Positions 26,766 to 34,546 of a stretch of DNA of 64,000 nucleotides are shown piece after piece (positions within the stretch are counted from its first letter, which is position 1; each line of letters starts with the position of its first letter). The notes below the pieces were generated by a model. The model was not told where the DNA came from and did not search any database. It was given only the letters and a program-made list of their open reading frames with translations. The translations under genes and the position numbers were made by a program. The stretch is from Prevotella sp. (lineage in GTDB: Bacteria > Bacteroidota > Bacteroidia > Bacteroidales > Bacteroidaceae), in assembly GCA_017548605.1 (NCBI GenBank), contig JAFYZT010000007.1:1-64000 (forward strand), read 5' to 3'.

Positions 26766-29057
26766 TTACCAGATGTTGTGCTTGATTTTCTCTACATATG
26801 CATCAATCACAGCTACGGCAATGATATTCACAACGTCGCGTACAGAGCTACCGAAGTCGGTGAAATGAATGGGTTTGTTCAGCCCCATCTGTATCGGACC
26901 AATGATTTCCACATCCGTATTCATGGCCTGCAACATTTTATAAGATGAGCGTGCACTGGTCAGGTTGGGGAAGATGAGCGTGTTTACGTCAAGACCTTTC
27001 AATCTGGTAAAGGGGAATAATTTGTCACGCTGTTCTTTGTCGAGTGCGAAACCAATTTGTATCTCGCCGTCGATTGCAAGCTCGGGAAACATCTCCTGTA
27101 ACGTTGCCACAGCATTTCTCACCTTACGTGAGCCTTCCGATGTGTCAGAACCGAAATTGGAATGACTCACCATGGCAATATGTGGCTTTTCATTGAAAAA
27201 GCGTACCGCCTTGGTGCTCAACCGTGCCAAATCGACCAATTCTTCGGTATTGGGATTATTGTTGATAAGGGTATCGGCTATGTACAGCGCTCCTCTCGGG
27301 GAGTTGATGATATGCATGGTGCCGAAGTGTTTATACTCAGGTTGAATACCTATCACTTCCTTCGCCACTTTAATAGTGTTGGAATACTTGGTATAAAGAC
27401 CTGTAATAAAGGCGTCAGCCTCACCTGTTTCCACCATCATCATACCAAAGTAGTTGCGTTCAAACATCTTGTCGTTAGCCTCTTCAAAAGTATAGCCATC
27501 GCGTTGACGTTTTTGTGTTAGGATGCGTGCGAAACGTTCACGACGTTCCGCCTCTCGGTCATGACGGAGATTGACAATCTCTATACCATCAAGACTAAGT
27601 TCCAATTCATGTGCCAGTTTGGTGATACGCTCATCGTTGCCCAGCAAGATAGGATAGCAGATACCTTCAGCTTTTGCCTGCACGGCGGCACGGAGCATGG
27701 TGGGATGAATGCCCTCTGCAAAGACCACTCGCTGGGGGTGATGACGAGCAGTGTCGTAGAGTTTCTGAGTAAGTTTGGTCTCCTGCCCAAGCATTTCGCG
27801 TAAGCGGTTTTTGTACTCATCCCAGTTGTCAATGGGCGTTCTTGCCACACCACTTTGAATGGCCGCTTTTGCAACAGCCGCCGACACCTCGGTAATAAGA
27901 CGCGGGTCAACAGGTTTAGGGATAAAATAGGAGGGACCGAAGGTCAGGTTATTGACGTGATAGACATCGTTTACCACATCGGGAACAGGTTGCTTCGCCA
28001 GGTCGGCAATAGCATACACGGCAGCCAGTTTCATCTCTTCATTGATGGCGCGTGCATGCACATCAAGTGCTCCACGGAAGATGTATGGGAAACCTATGAC
28101 ATTGTTGATTTGGTTGGGATAGTCAGAACGACCTGTTGCCATCAACACATCCGGTCTGGATGCCATGGCATCTTCATAGGATATCTCAGGCTCAGGGTTG
28201 GCCAATGCAAAAACAATGGGGTTGGCAGCCATGGAACGTACCATATCTTGTGAAAGGATATTTCCTTTTGACAAACCTACAAACACATCGGCTCCCTTCA
28301 TTGCCTCTTCCAAAGTATGCACGTCGGTGCGGTCTGTGGCAAAGAATTTCTTCTGTTCATTCAAATCCTTCCTGTCCTTGCTGATGACACCTTTAGAATC
28401 GAGCATCAGAATGTTTTCTTTTCTGGCACCGATAGCCATGTATAATTTGGTACAGGAAATAGCAGCAGCACCAGCACCGTTCACCACAATATGTACGTCA
28501 TTGATATTCTTGCCTGCTACTTCCAGAGCGTTTTTCAGACCTGCTGCGGAGATAATTGCCGTTCCATGCTGGTCATCGTGCATGACAGGAATATCGAGGG
28601 TCTTTTTCAATCGTTCTTCAATGTAAAAACACTCAGGAGCCTTAATGTCCTCCAGGTTGATACCGCCGAAAGTAGGGGCAATACGCTCCACGGCCTCGCA
28701 GAACTTCTCTGGGTCTTTCTCGGCCACTTCGATATCGAAGACATCAATGCCTCCGTAAATCTTAAACAGCAAGCCTTTTCCTTCCATCACAGGTTTACCA
28801 CTCATGGCACCTATGTCGCCCAATCCAAGGACTGCCGTGCCGTTGGAAATGACAGCAACAAGGTTGCCCTTGTCGGTATATTGATATACACTATCGGGAT
28901 TATCCTGTATTTCCAAGCAAGGGAAAGCAACGCCGGGTGAATAGGCCAACGATAAGTCTGTTTGAGTGCGATAAGGCTTGGTGGGCTTCACCTCAATCTT
29001 TCCGGGACGGCCACTTTGGTGGTATGCCAAGGCAGCTTCTTTCGTAATTTTTACCAT
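26766..29057 (-). CDS. maeB: NADP-dependent malic enzyme with phosphotransacetylase-like domain
   Basis: 763 residues. Oxidative decarboxylation of malate to pyruvate with NADPH production. Residues 1 to about 410 form the malic enzyme ([53 protein letters not shown], Rossmann [12 protein letters not shown]). About 430-763 is a phosphate acetyl/butyryl-transferase-like domain ([24 protein letters not shown]), usually regulatory (acetyl-CoA sensing) rather than catalytic in this fusion. Length fits the MaeB type. Transcribed alone, convergent with nqr. Confidence 0.95.
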   Translation of the reverse strand: MVKITKEAALAYHQSGRPGKIEVKPTKPYRTQTDLSLAYSPGVAFPCLEIQDNPDSVYQYTDKGNLVAVISNGTAVLGLGDIGAMSGKPVMEGKGLLFKIYGGIDVFDIEVAEKDPEKFCEAVERIAPTFGGINLEDIKAPECFYIEERLKKTLDIPVMHDDQHGTAIISAAGLKNALEVAGKNINDVHIVVNGAGAAAISCTKLYMAIGARKENILMLDSKGVISKDRKDLNEQKKFFATDRTDVHTLEEAMKGADVFVGLSKGNILSQDMVRSMAANPIVFALANPEPEISYEDAMASRPDVLMATGRSDYPNQINNVIGFPYIFRGALDVHARAINEEMKLAAVYAIADLAKQPVPDVVNDVYHVNNLTFGPSYFIPKPVDPRLITEVSAAVAKAAIQSGVARTPIDNWDEYKNRLREMLGQETKLTQKLYDTARHHPQRVVFAEGIHPTMLRAAVQAKAEGICYPILLGNDERITKLAHELELSLDGIEIVNLRHDREAERRERFARILTQKRQRDGYTFEEANDKMFERNYFGMMMVETGEADAFITGLYTKYSNTIKVAKEVIGIQPEYKHFGTMHIINSPRGALYIADTLINNNPNTEELVDLARLSTKAVRFFNEKPHIAMVSHSNFGSDTSEGSRKVRNAVATLQEMFPELAIDGEIQIGFALDKEQRDKLFPFTRLKGLDVNTLIFPNLTSARSSYKMLQAMNTDVEIIGPIQMGLNKPIHFTDFGSSVRDVVNIIAVAVIDAYVEKIKHNIW

Positions 29058-29096
29058 TTGTGTTTATAAGTTATGTGTTATAGAGTTATTAGCCTG

Positions 29097-29104
29097 CAAA
29101 ATTA
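29097..29104 (-). promoter_or_regulatory. Promoter -7 element of maeB
   Basis: Reading leftward, TAATTTTG at 29104-29097 lies about 40 bases upstream of the maeB ATG. No clear -33 box. Confidence 0.5.
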
Positions 29105-29146
29105 CTAAAAATGTAATAAAAAAATGGTATTTTCGAAAAAATAACG

Positions 29147-29154
29147 TACTTTTG
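29147..29154 (+). promoter_or_regulatory. Promoter -7 element of the TetR gene
   Basis: TACTTTTG (TAnnTTTG) ends 19 bases before the ATG at 29174, divergent from the maeB promoter. The 100-base shared region could hold an operator, but no convincing palindrome was found. Confidence 0.5.
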
Positions 29155-29173
29155 CCAACAGAAACAAACTATT

Positions 29174-29803
29174 ATGGATACATCTGCCAAAACTATCTCA
29201 AATACTTACAGGACGACATTGAAGGAGAAGATCCTCAATACGGCCACCGCTTATTTTTATGAGAAAGGCATAAAATCCGTCAAAATGGATGACATAGCCG
29301 GCATATTATCCATTTCGAAGCGAACGCTCTACGAGTTATATCATAACAAGGAAGAATTGTTGTTGGCTTGTATCAAGACACGCAGGGAACGACTTGCCAA
29401 TCATTTGGAGGATATGGTAGTCCACGGAGCTAACACGATGGATGTCTTTATAGAGATTCTCACCAACAGGATGGAGGAGGTGGATCGTATCCATCCCCAT
29501 TTTTTCGCCGAATTGGATAAATATCCATCTGTTATGGATTATTTGGAAAAAACACGAAAAGAACAAAAGAAGAACTCCCATGCGTTTTTCCAAAAAGGAG
29601 TGGAAGAGGGATATTTCCGAACTGATGTCAACTTCGATATAGTGATGGATATCAGCAATTCATGTGTGGAACACGTCATGAAGAGTGAGTTGTACAACCA
29701 TTTCCCGCTTCATGAGATTCACCGCACCCTCACCATTGTATTTGTACGTGGTTTGTGTACGGAAAAAGGCTTGAAGTGTATTGACAAGACATTGACTCGG
29801 TAG
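29174..29803 (+). CDS. TetR/AcrR-family transcriptional regulator
   Basis: 209 residues. The N-terminal helix-turn-helix (about 17-62) reads ILNTATAYFYEKGIKSVKMDDIAGILSISKRTLYELYHNKEELL in family pattern, followed by an all-helical ligand domain with no recognisable specificity. TetR proteins usually repress neighbouring or unlinked transport or stress genes. The divergent neighbour is maeB, and no efflux operon adjoins, so the target is unknown. Its stop (29801-29803) directly abuts the stop of the convergent relA with no base between. Confidence 0.85.
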   Translation: MDTSAKTISNTYRTTLKEKILNTATAYFYEKGIKSVKMDDIAGILSISKRTLYELYHNKEELLLACIKTRRERLANHLEDMVVHGANTMDVFIEILTNRMEEVDRIHPHFFAELDKYPSVMDYLEKTRKEQKKNSHAFFQKGVEEGYFRTDVNFDIVMDISNSCVEHVMKSELYNHFPLHEIHRTLTIVFVRGLCTEKGLKCIDKTLTR

Positions 29804-32005
29804 TCATAAACGCTCCACATTTTTTACACCCTTCACAGTACGCAGTTTTTTAATGAGAGCCTCCAATTTCGATGTGTCTTCGAGTTGCACGGTCAGTATG
29901 CCACCAAAGAGCCCGTCGTGACTGTCGATGTTAATGGATCGCATCACAATCTTCTCTTCTTTGGAAATAATGCTGGTGATATTATTCACAATACCAATAT
30001 CATCATTACCCACAACACGCAATGTGATGGAATACTGTGATGATCCTTTACCACTCCACTTTGCTTTTACGATGCGATAACCGAATCGCCGCCGCAGTTC
30101 GGGGGCATTGGGACAATCGGTGCGGTGAATCTTGATGCCACCATTTACACCCACGAATCCAAAGATAGGATCGCCGAAAATGGGATGGCAACAGCGGGCA
30201 AGTTGGTAATCCAGTCCTTTGAGGTTACGATCGATGACGAGAACATCTTCATTTTGCTTGAGCAGTTCCTCGCTGGGGCCCGAAAAATTGAATTCTTCGG
30301 CACTTCGTGCCGGAGTAACTCCCATGGAGGCGTTCTTCTCTGCGTTACGGATGTCGATATATTTTTCTATCACCTCATTTACGTCGAGTTTCTCTTCAGC
30401 CAACTGGCGATAGAAATCCGAAGTCTCCTTGAAACCCAGTTTTTTGATGAGGTGAGATAGTGTACCCTCCACCAAGTCCATCTTGCGGTTTTTCAGCCTG
30501 CGTTCCAACAATTCCTTAGCATAGAGGCCCTCTTTCACTTGGGTCTCTTTGAGAGCCAAACGAATCTTGGCTTTCGCACGTGAGGTTTTTACAACATTCA
30601 CCCATTCTTGTTTGGGTGTCTGGTTGGCAGAGGTCATAATCTCTACGACATCACCGCTATGTAGCTGTTCCCTGACGGGAACAATCTTGTTGTTGACCTT
30701 GCCGCCAACACATTGGTTACCTACACGTGAGTGTATGCGATAGGCAAAGTCAAGTATAGTGGCTCCCTTAGGGAAGCGCAACAGGTCGCCCTTGGGGGTA
30801 AACACGAACACCTCGTCTTCATACAAGTCCATCTTGAACTGGTCCATCATCTGACGGCTGTCGTTGCTCTCTAATGCACTGCGTATATTGTTCAGCCATT
30901 CATCGATATTTCCCTCACCTTTTATGCCTTTATAACGCCAATGGGCTGCCAATCCTTTTTCAGCTACCTCGTCCATGCGCTCAGTGCGAATCTGCACCTC
31001 AACCCATTTGTTCTCCGGCCCCAGCACAGTGATGTGCAGGCTCTCGTAACCATTGGTCTTGGGTACCGACAGCCAGTCGCGTAAACGTCGTGGGTTGGGT
31101 GTATACATATCGGTAACGATGGAATAAACCTGCCAACATTGCATCTTTTCTTTCTCTATTGGCGAATCGAGGATGATGCGAATGGCGAAAAGGTCGTAGA
31201 TGCCCTCAAAGCCACATTTCTGTTTCTTCATCTTCTGCCAGATGGAATGAATGCTCTTGGTACGTCCTTTCATGTGGAAGCGTAACCCTGCTTCCATGAG
31301 TTTCTTCTCGATAGGACCGATGAACTGGGCAATATAGGCATCTCGGGAACGCTTGGTGGCATTCAGTTTCTCCTTAATCATGTAGTAGGCATCATGCTCC
31401 AGGTATTTCAGACTTAGGTCTTCCAGTTCACTCTTTAGCTTGTATAAACCCAGTTTGTGAGCCAAGGGCGCATATAGGTAGGACGCTTCCTGCGACACTT
31501 TCTGTTTCATCTCCAACTCGTCAGTGTCGCGTATCTGGCGCATCAAATTCACCTGCGAAGCAATCATGATGAGAATCACCCTCATGTCTTCAGCAAATGA
31601 GAGAAGCAGGTTGCGGAAATTCTCACTGTCAGCGGCTGTATTGCGCTTGTCTAATTGCCGTGTGCGCTCCAGTCCCTTGAGTATTCTTGCCACACCACTG
31701 CCAAAGCGGTTACCAATCTCCTGTTCTGACAATTGTCTCGACACCATGCCGACATTGAGCATAATTGCTGTCACCCCGTCCTGCCGAAGACTGGTTTCTT
31801 CAACCGCCACCACCGCCGTTTCCATGGCAGCAACTACTGGGTTAAGACCAAAAATATCACGTTCGAGCCAACCTTGTTCCATGGCATGGTCAAGCACATG
31901 CATCACCTCTTTTTCAACGGGCAGAGTGCCAATTCCATCTTGTAATTGACGACGGAGCCTAACCATTTCTTCTTTTTCAGAACGTGAGAATACGAGTCGG
32001 TTCAT
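29804..32005 (-). CDS. relA: RelA/SpoT-family (p)ppGpp synthetase with degenerate hydrolase domain
   Basis: 733 residues from the ATG at 32005 (MNRLVFSRSEKEEM). An ATG at 32035 would lie upstream of the transcript start expected from the -7 element at 32038-32045. Domains: HD-like region (about 40-190), synthetase (about 230-345; KGRTKSIHSIWQKM, YDLFAIRIIL), TGS (about 395-455; VFVFTPKGDLLRFPKGAT), and C-terminal ACT (about 660-733). In the HD region the hydrolase motif HDxxED is replaced by LNVGMV and LADRLHNMRT by IASQVNLMRQ, so ppGpp hydrolysis should be lost. It is most like a RelA, a stringent-response synthetase; a separate SpoT would be expected elsewhere. Confidence 0.9.
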   Translation of the reverse strand: MNRLVFSRSEKEEMVRLRRQLQDGIGTLPVEKEVMHVLDHAMEQGWLERDIFGLNPVVAAMETAVVAVEETSLRQDGVTAIMLNVGMVSRQLSEQEIGNRFGSGVARILKGLERTRQLDKRNTAADSENFRNLLLSFAEDMRVILIMIASQVNLMRQIRDTDELEMKQKVSQEASYLYAPLAHKLGLYKLKSELEDLSLKYLEHDAYYMIKEKLNATKRSRDAYIAQFIGPIEKKLMEAGLRFHMKGRTKSIHSIWQKMKKQKCGFEGIYDLFAIRIILDSPIEKEKMQCWQVYSIVTDMYTPNPRRLRDWLSVPKTNGYESLHITVLGPENKWVEVQIRTERMDEVAEKGLAAHWRYKGIKGEGNIDEWLNNIRSALESNDSRQMMDQFKMDLYEDEVFVFTPKGDLLRFPKGATILDFAYRIHSRVGNQCVGGKVNNKIVPVREQLHSGDVVEIMTSANQTPKQEWVNVVKTSRAKAKIRLALKETQVKEGLYAKELLERRLKNRKMDLVEGTLSHLIKKLGFKETSDFYRQLAEEKLDVNEVIEKYIDIRNAEKNASMGVTPARSAEEFNFSGPSEELLKQNEDVLVIDRNLKGLDYQLARCCHPIFGDPIFGFVGVNGGIKIHRTDCPNAPELRRRFGYRIVKAKWSGKGSSQYSITLRVVGNDDIGIVNNITSIISKEEKIVMRSINIDSHDGLFGGILTVQLEDTSKLEALIKKLRTVKGVKNVERL

Positions 32006-32037
32006 GATTTGTAAAGACTTTGTACTATAAAACAACG

Positions 32038-32045
32038 CAAAATTA
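32038..32045 (-). promoter_or_regulatory. Promoter -7 element of relA
   Basis: Reading leftward, TAATTTTG at 32045-32038. Transcription would start near 32032, which excludes the ATG at 32035 and supports the one at 32005. No clear -33 box. Confidence 0.5.
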
Positions 32046-32088
32046 CAAATTAATCCGTGAAAAATATTCGCTTTTGAGAAAAATGAAG

Positions 32089-32096
32089 TATCTTTG
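32089..32096 (+). promoter_or_regulatory. Promoter -7 element of the DUF4301 gene
   Basis: TATCTTTG (TAnnTTTG), about 50 bases before the ATG at 32147; divergent from the relA promoter. Confidence 0.5.
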
Positions 32097-32146
32097 TATC
32101 AAAATAACATCTATTATTACCAAACTCTTAATATCCATTGTTAACT

Positions 32147-33661
32147 ATGCTTTCAAAACAAGACTTACAGCAAATTGCCTCAAAAGGCATTTCCGAAGAA
32201 CAAATCAACAACCAACTGAAAGAATTTGAAACGGGTTTCCCCTTTTTGAAACTGGAAGCCGCAGCGGCTGTGGGCAATGGCATCATGGCGCCAAAGGCCG
32301 ATGAGCGTGAACGATATATCCAAGCATGGAACGAATACAAGGCGGCAGGTAAGAAAGTCGTGAAGTTTGTGCCTGCTTCGGGAGCTGCAAGCCGCATGTT
32401 TAAAGATATGTTCGCTTTCGTTAACGCTGATTACGATGTCCCCACCACAGATTTTGAAAAAAAATATTTTGACAACATTGATAAGTTTGCATTCTTCCAG
32501 GCTCTCGATGACATGTGTAAAGCCAATGAAGGCAAAGGAGTCAAAGACCTCATGTGCGAAGGGAACTATAAGGCAGTTGCCCGCAACATGTTAGAGGGTG
32601 GAGGTTTGAATTATGGTCAGTTACCCAAGGGATTGCTGCTCTTCCATAAATATGGCGACGATGTCCGTACTCCCATGGAAGAACATCTGGTTGAGGGAGC
32701 TCTATACGCTGCCTGCAATGGTGAAGCCAACGTCCATTTCACTGTCAGTCATGAACATATGGCACTCTTTGAAAAACGCGTGGAGCAGAAAGTTGGTGCT
32801 TTCTCTGACAAATTCGGCATCAAATACAACATTTCTTTCTCCGAGCAGAAACCAAGTACCGACACTGTAGCGGCCAATCCCGATAACACCCCATTCCGCA
32901 ACGACGATGGTTCGCTGCTTTTCCGTCCGGGTGGTCATGGCGCACTTATCGAGAACCTCAACGAGATAGAAGCCGATGTGGTGTTCATCAAGAATATTGA
33001 CAATGTCGTTCCCGATCGCTTGAAGGATGAAACCGTTACCTATAAACAGCTTATTGCAGGCATTCTGGTGAGTGCCCAGAAAAAAGCATTTGAATACATT
33101 CGAATCTTGGATGGAGATTATACCGATGAGCAACTGAAGGAAATAGAACGTTTCGTCAGTGACACTCTCTGTTGTAAGAAGGAGGGACTGGACAAACTAA
33201 GCCGTGAGGATTTGGCAGCTTATTTACGCGGAAAGCTGAATCGTCCCATGCGTGTTTGTGGTGTCGTGAAGAATGTGGGTGAGCCTGGTGGCGGTCCGTT
33301 CCTCACTTACAACCAAGATGGCAGTATTAGTTTACAGATTCTTGAAAGCAGTCAGATTGATAAGAGCAATGCTGAATACCAACGTATGTTCACTGAAGGT
33401 ACGCACTTCAACCCTGTTGACCTCGTTTGTGCTGTCAAGGACTATGAGGGCAAACCGTTCAACCTGCCCGATTTCGTGGACAAGACAACGGGCTTTATCA
33501 GCAGCAAGAGCAAGAATGGCAAGGAACTGAAGGCTCTGGAATTGCCGGGGCTTTGGAACGGTGCTATGAGTGATTGGTGTACCATCTTCGTAGAAGTGCC
33601 TCTCGGTACGTTCAACCCGGTGAAAACGGTCAACGACTTGTTGCGTGAACAGCATCAATAA
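32147..33661 (+). CDS. DUF4301-family protein of unknown function
   Basis: 504 residues from the ATG at 32147 (MLSKQDLQQIASKG), preferred over a TTG at 32138. No signal peptide, so cytoplasmic. I recognise the Bacteroidota-specific DUF4301 family by its layout: KFVPASGAASRMFKDM near residue 75, LPKGLLLFHKYGDDVRTPMEEHL, LFRPGGHGALIENLNEI and the C-terminal NGAMSDWCTIFVEVP. The GASRMFK and PGGHGALIENLN segments resemble nucleotidyltransferase-like phosphate loops, which is inference only. Single gene with its own promoter and terminator. Confidence 0.8.
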   Translation: MLSKQDLQQIASKGISEEQINNQLKEFETGFPFLKLEAAAAVGNGIMAPKADERERYIQAWNEYKAAGKKVVKFVPASGAASRMFKDMFAFVNADYDVPTTDFEKKYFDNIDKFAFFQALDDMCKANEGKGVKDLMCEGNYKAVARNMLEGGGLNYGQLPKGLLLFHKYGDDVRTPMEEHLVEGALYAACNGEANVHFTVSHEHMALFEKRVEQKVGAFSDKFGIKYNISFSEQKPSTDTVAANPDNTPFRNDDGSLLFRPGGHGALIENLNEIEADVVFIKNIDNVVPDRLKDETVTYKQLIAGILVSAQKKAFEYIRILDGDYTDEQLKEIERFVSDTLCCKKEGLDKLSREDLAAYLRGKLNRPMRVCGVVKNVGEPGGGPFLTYNQDGSISLQILESSQIDKSNAEYQRMFTEGTHFNPVDLVCAVKDYEGKPFNLPDFVDKTTGFISSKSKNGKELKALELPGLWNGAMSDWCTIFVEVPLGTFNPVKTVNDLLREQHQ

Positions 33662-33683
33662 TAAAAAGCACGAATAATTCAAC

Positions 33684-33719
33684 AATAGAGGGCGGCACAA
33701 ACATGTGCCGCCCTCTATT
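33684..33719. terminator. Bidirectional terminator between the DUF4301 gene and ndk
   Basis: AATAGAGGGCGGCACA (33684-33699) and its perfect complement (33704-33719) form a 16-base stem around AACA, with a T run on the right. It serves both convergent genes. Confidence 0.92.
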
Positions 33720-33743
33720 TTGCTATATATAAGACTTAACATA

Positions 33744-34205
33744 TTAAATTTCATTCTCACCGTAAACAAAGCCTTGCTGTGCTGCTTTGAAATCGAAGAT
33801 TTCTTCGGGACGGAAGAAACGGTTCAATTCTATTTGTGCATTCGACGTGGAATCTGAAGCATGGACAATGTTCTGCTGGTTGCTCATAGAATAGTCGCCA
33901 CGGATGGTACCCGGTGCTGCCTCGCGTCCGTTGGTTACACCTACCATTACGCGAACTACCTGTACTGCATCTACACCTTCTATGGCCAAGGCAACTACAG
34001 GCGAAGCCATCATTGACTCAGCCAGTTTGGGGAAGAAGGGTTTGTCCACTAAGTGAGCATAGTGCTCGCGGAGAATCGGCTCATCAAGCTGCATCATCTT
34101 CATACCTACGATATGCAGTCCACGACGTTCGAATCGGTTGATGATTTCACCCATCAGGTTACGTTGTACACAACCCGGTTTTAAGAGAACTAATGTCTTT
34201 TCCAT
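33744..34205 (-). CDS. ndk: Nucleoside diphosphate kinase
   Basis: 153 residues. Transfers the gamma phosphate of ATP to nucleoside diphosphates through a phosphohistidine. The active site is complete: catalytic H115 in NIVHASDS, with KPGCVQRNLMGEI near the N-terminus and RGDYSMSNQQN before the histidine. Length is typical. It lies downstream of two tRNA genes on the same strand, 122 bases away, without a recognisable promoter of its own. Confidence 0.96.
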   Translation of the reverse strand: MEKTLVLLKPGCVQRNLMGEIINRFERRGLHIVGMKMMQLDEPILREHYAHLVDKPFFPKLAESMMASPVVALAIEGVDAVQVVRVMVGVTNGREAAPGTIRGDYSMSNQQNIVHASDSTSNAQIELNRFFRPEEIFDFKAAQQGFVYGENEI

Positions 34206-34327
34206 AATAGTATAATATAATTGATTGATTGTTTCAGTTGCAATAGAGAAAAACGTAAAAGAAATACTTACTTTTATATGAAAAATCCCGCTGTGGGCGG
34301 GACATCATATTGATTGGAAGAAGGTAG

Positions 34328-34400
34328 AGCGGTAAACGGGGCTCGAACCCGCGACCTTCGGCTTGGGAAGCCAACGCTCTGCCAACTGAGCTACTACCGC
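34328..34400 (-). tRNA. tRNA-Gly (anticodon CCC)
   Basis: 73 bases forming a full cloverleaf: acceptor GCGGTAG/TTACCGC, D arm GCTC/GAGC, anticodon stem TTGGC/GCCGA around TTCCCAA (anticodon CCC), T arm GCGGG-TTCGAGC-CCCGT. The 3' CCA is not encoded. It lies 7 bases after tRNA-Thr and is probably co-transcribed with it. Confidence 0.95.
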
Positions 34401-34407
34401 AAAAATG

Positions 34408-34480
34408 AGCCGATACTGGGACTCGAACCCAGGACCTATTCATTACGAATGAATCGCTCTACCAACTGAGCCATATCGGC
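34408..34480 (-). tRNA. tRNA-Thr (anticodon CGT)
   Basis: 73 bases with a full cloverleaf: acceptor GCCGATA/TATCGGC, anticodon stem ATTCA/TGAAT around TTCGTAA (anticodon CGT), T arm CTGGG-TTCGAGT-CCCAG. CCA is not encoded. First gene of the tRNA pair. Confidence 0.96.
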
Positions 34481-34510
34481 AACCTAAGGGCATTTTTGAG
34501 AAATGCGGTG

Positions 34511-34541
34511 CAAAGATACTTTCTTTTTTTGTATATACAAA
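34511..34541 (-). promoter_or_regulatory. Promoter of the tRNA-Thr/tRNA-Gly pair
   Basis: Reading leftward, TTTG (34541-34538), a 19-base spacer, and TATCTTTG (34518-34511), both boxes matching the Bacteroidota consensus. The tRNA begins 31 bases downstream of the -7 box. Confidence 0.72.
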
Positions 34542-34546
34542 ATATT

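Noticed and set aside
32006..32035. An earlier ATG for relA at 32035
   Set aside because: It would precede the expected transcript start from the -7 element at 32038-32045, and the extra residues are not family-like.
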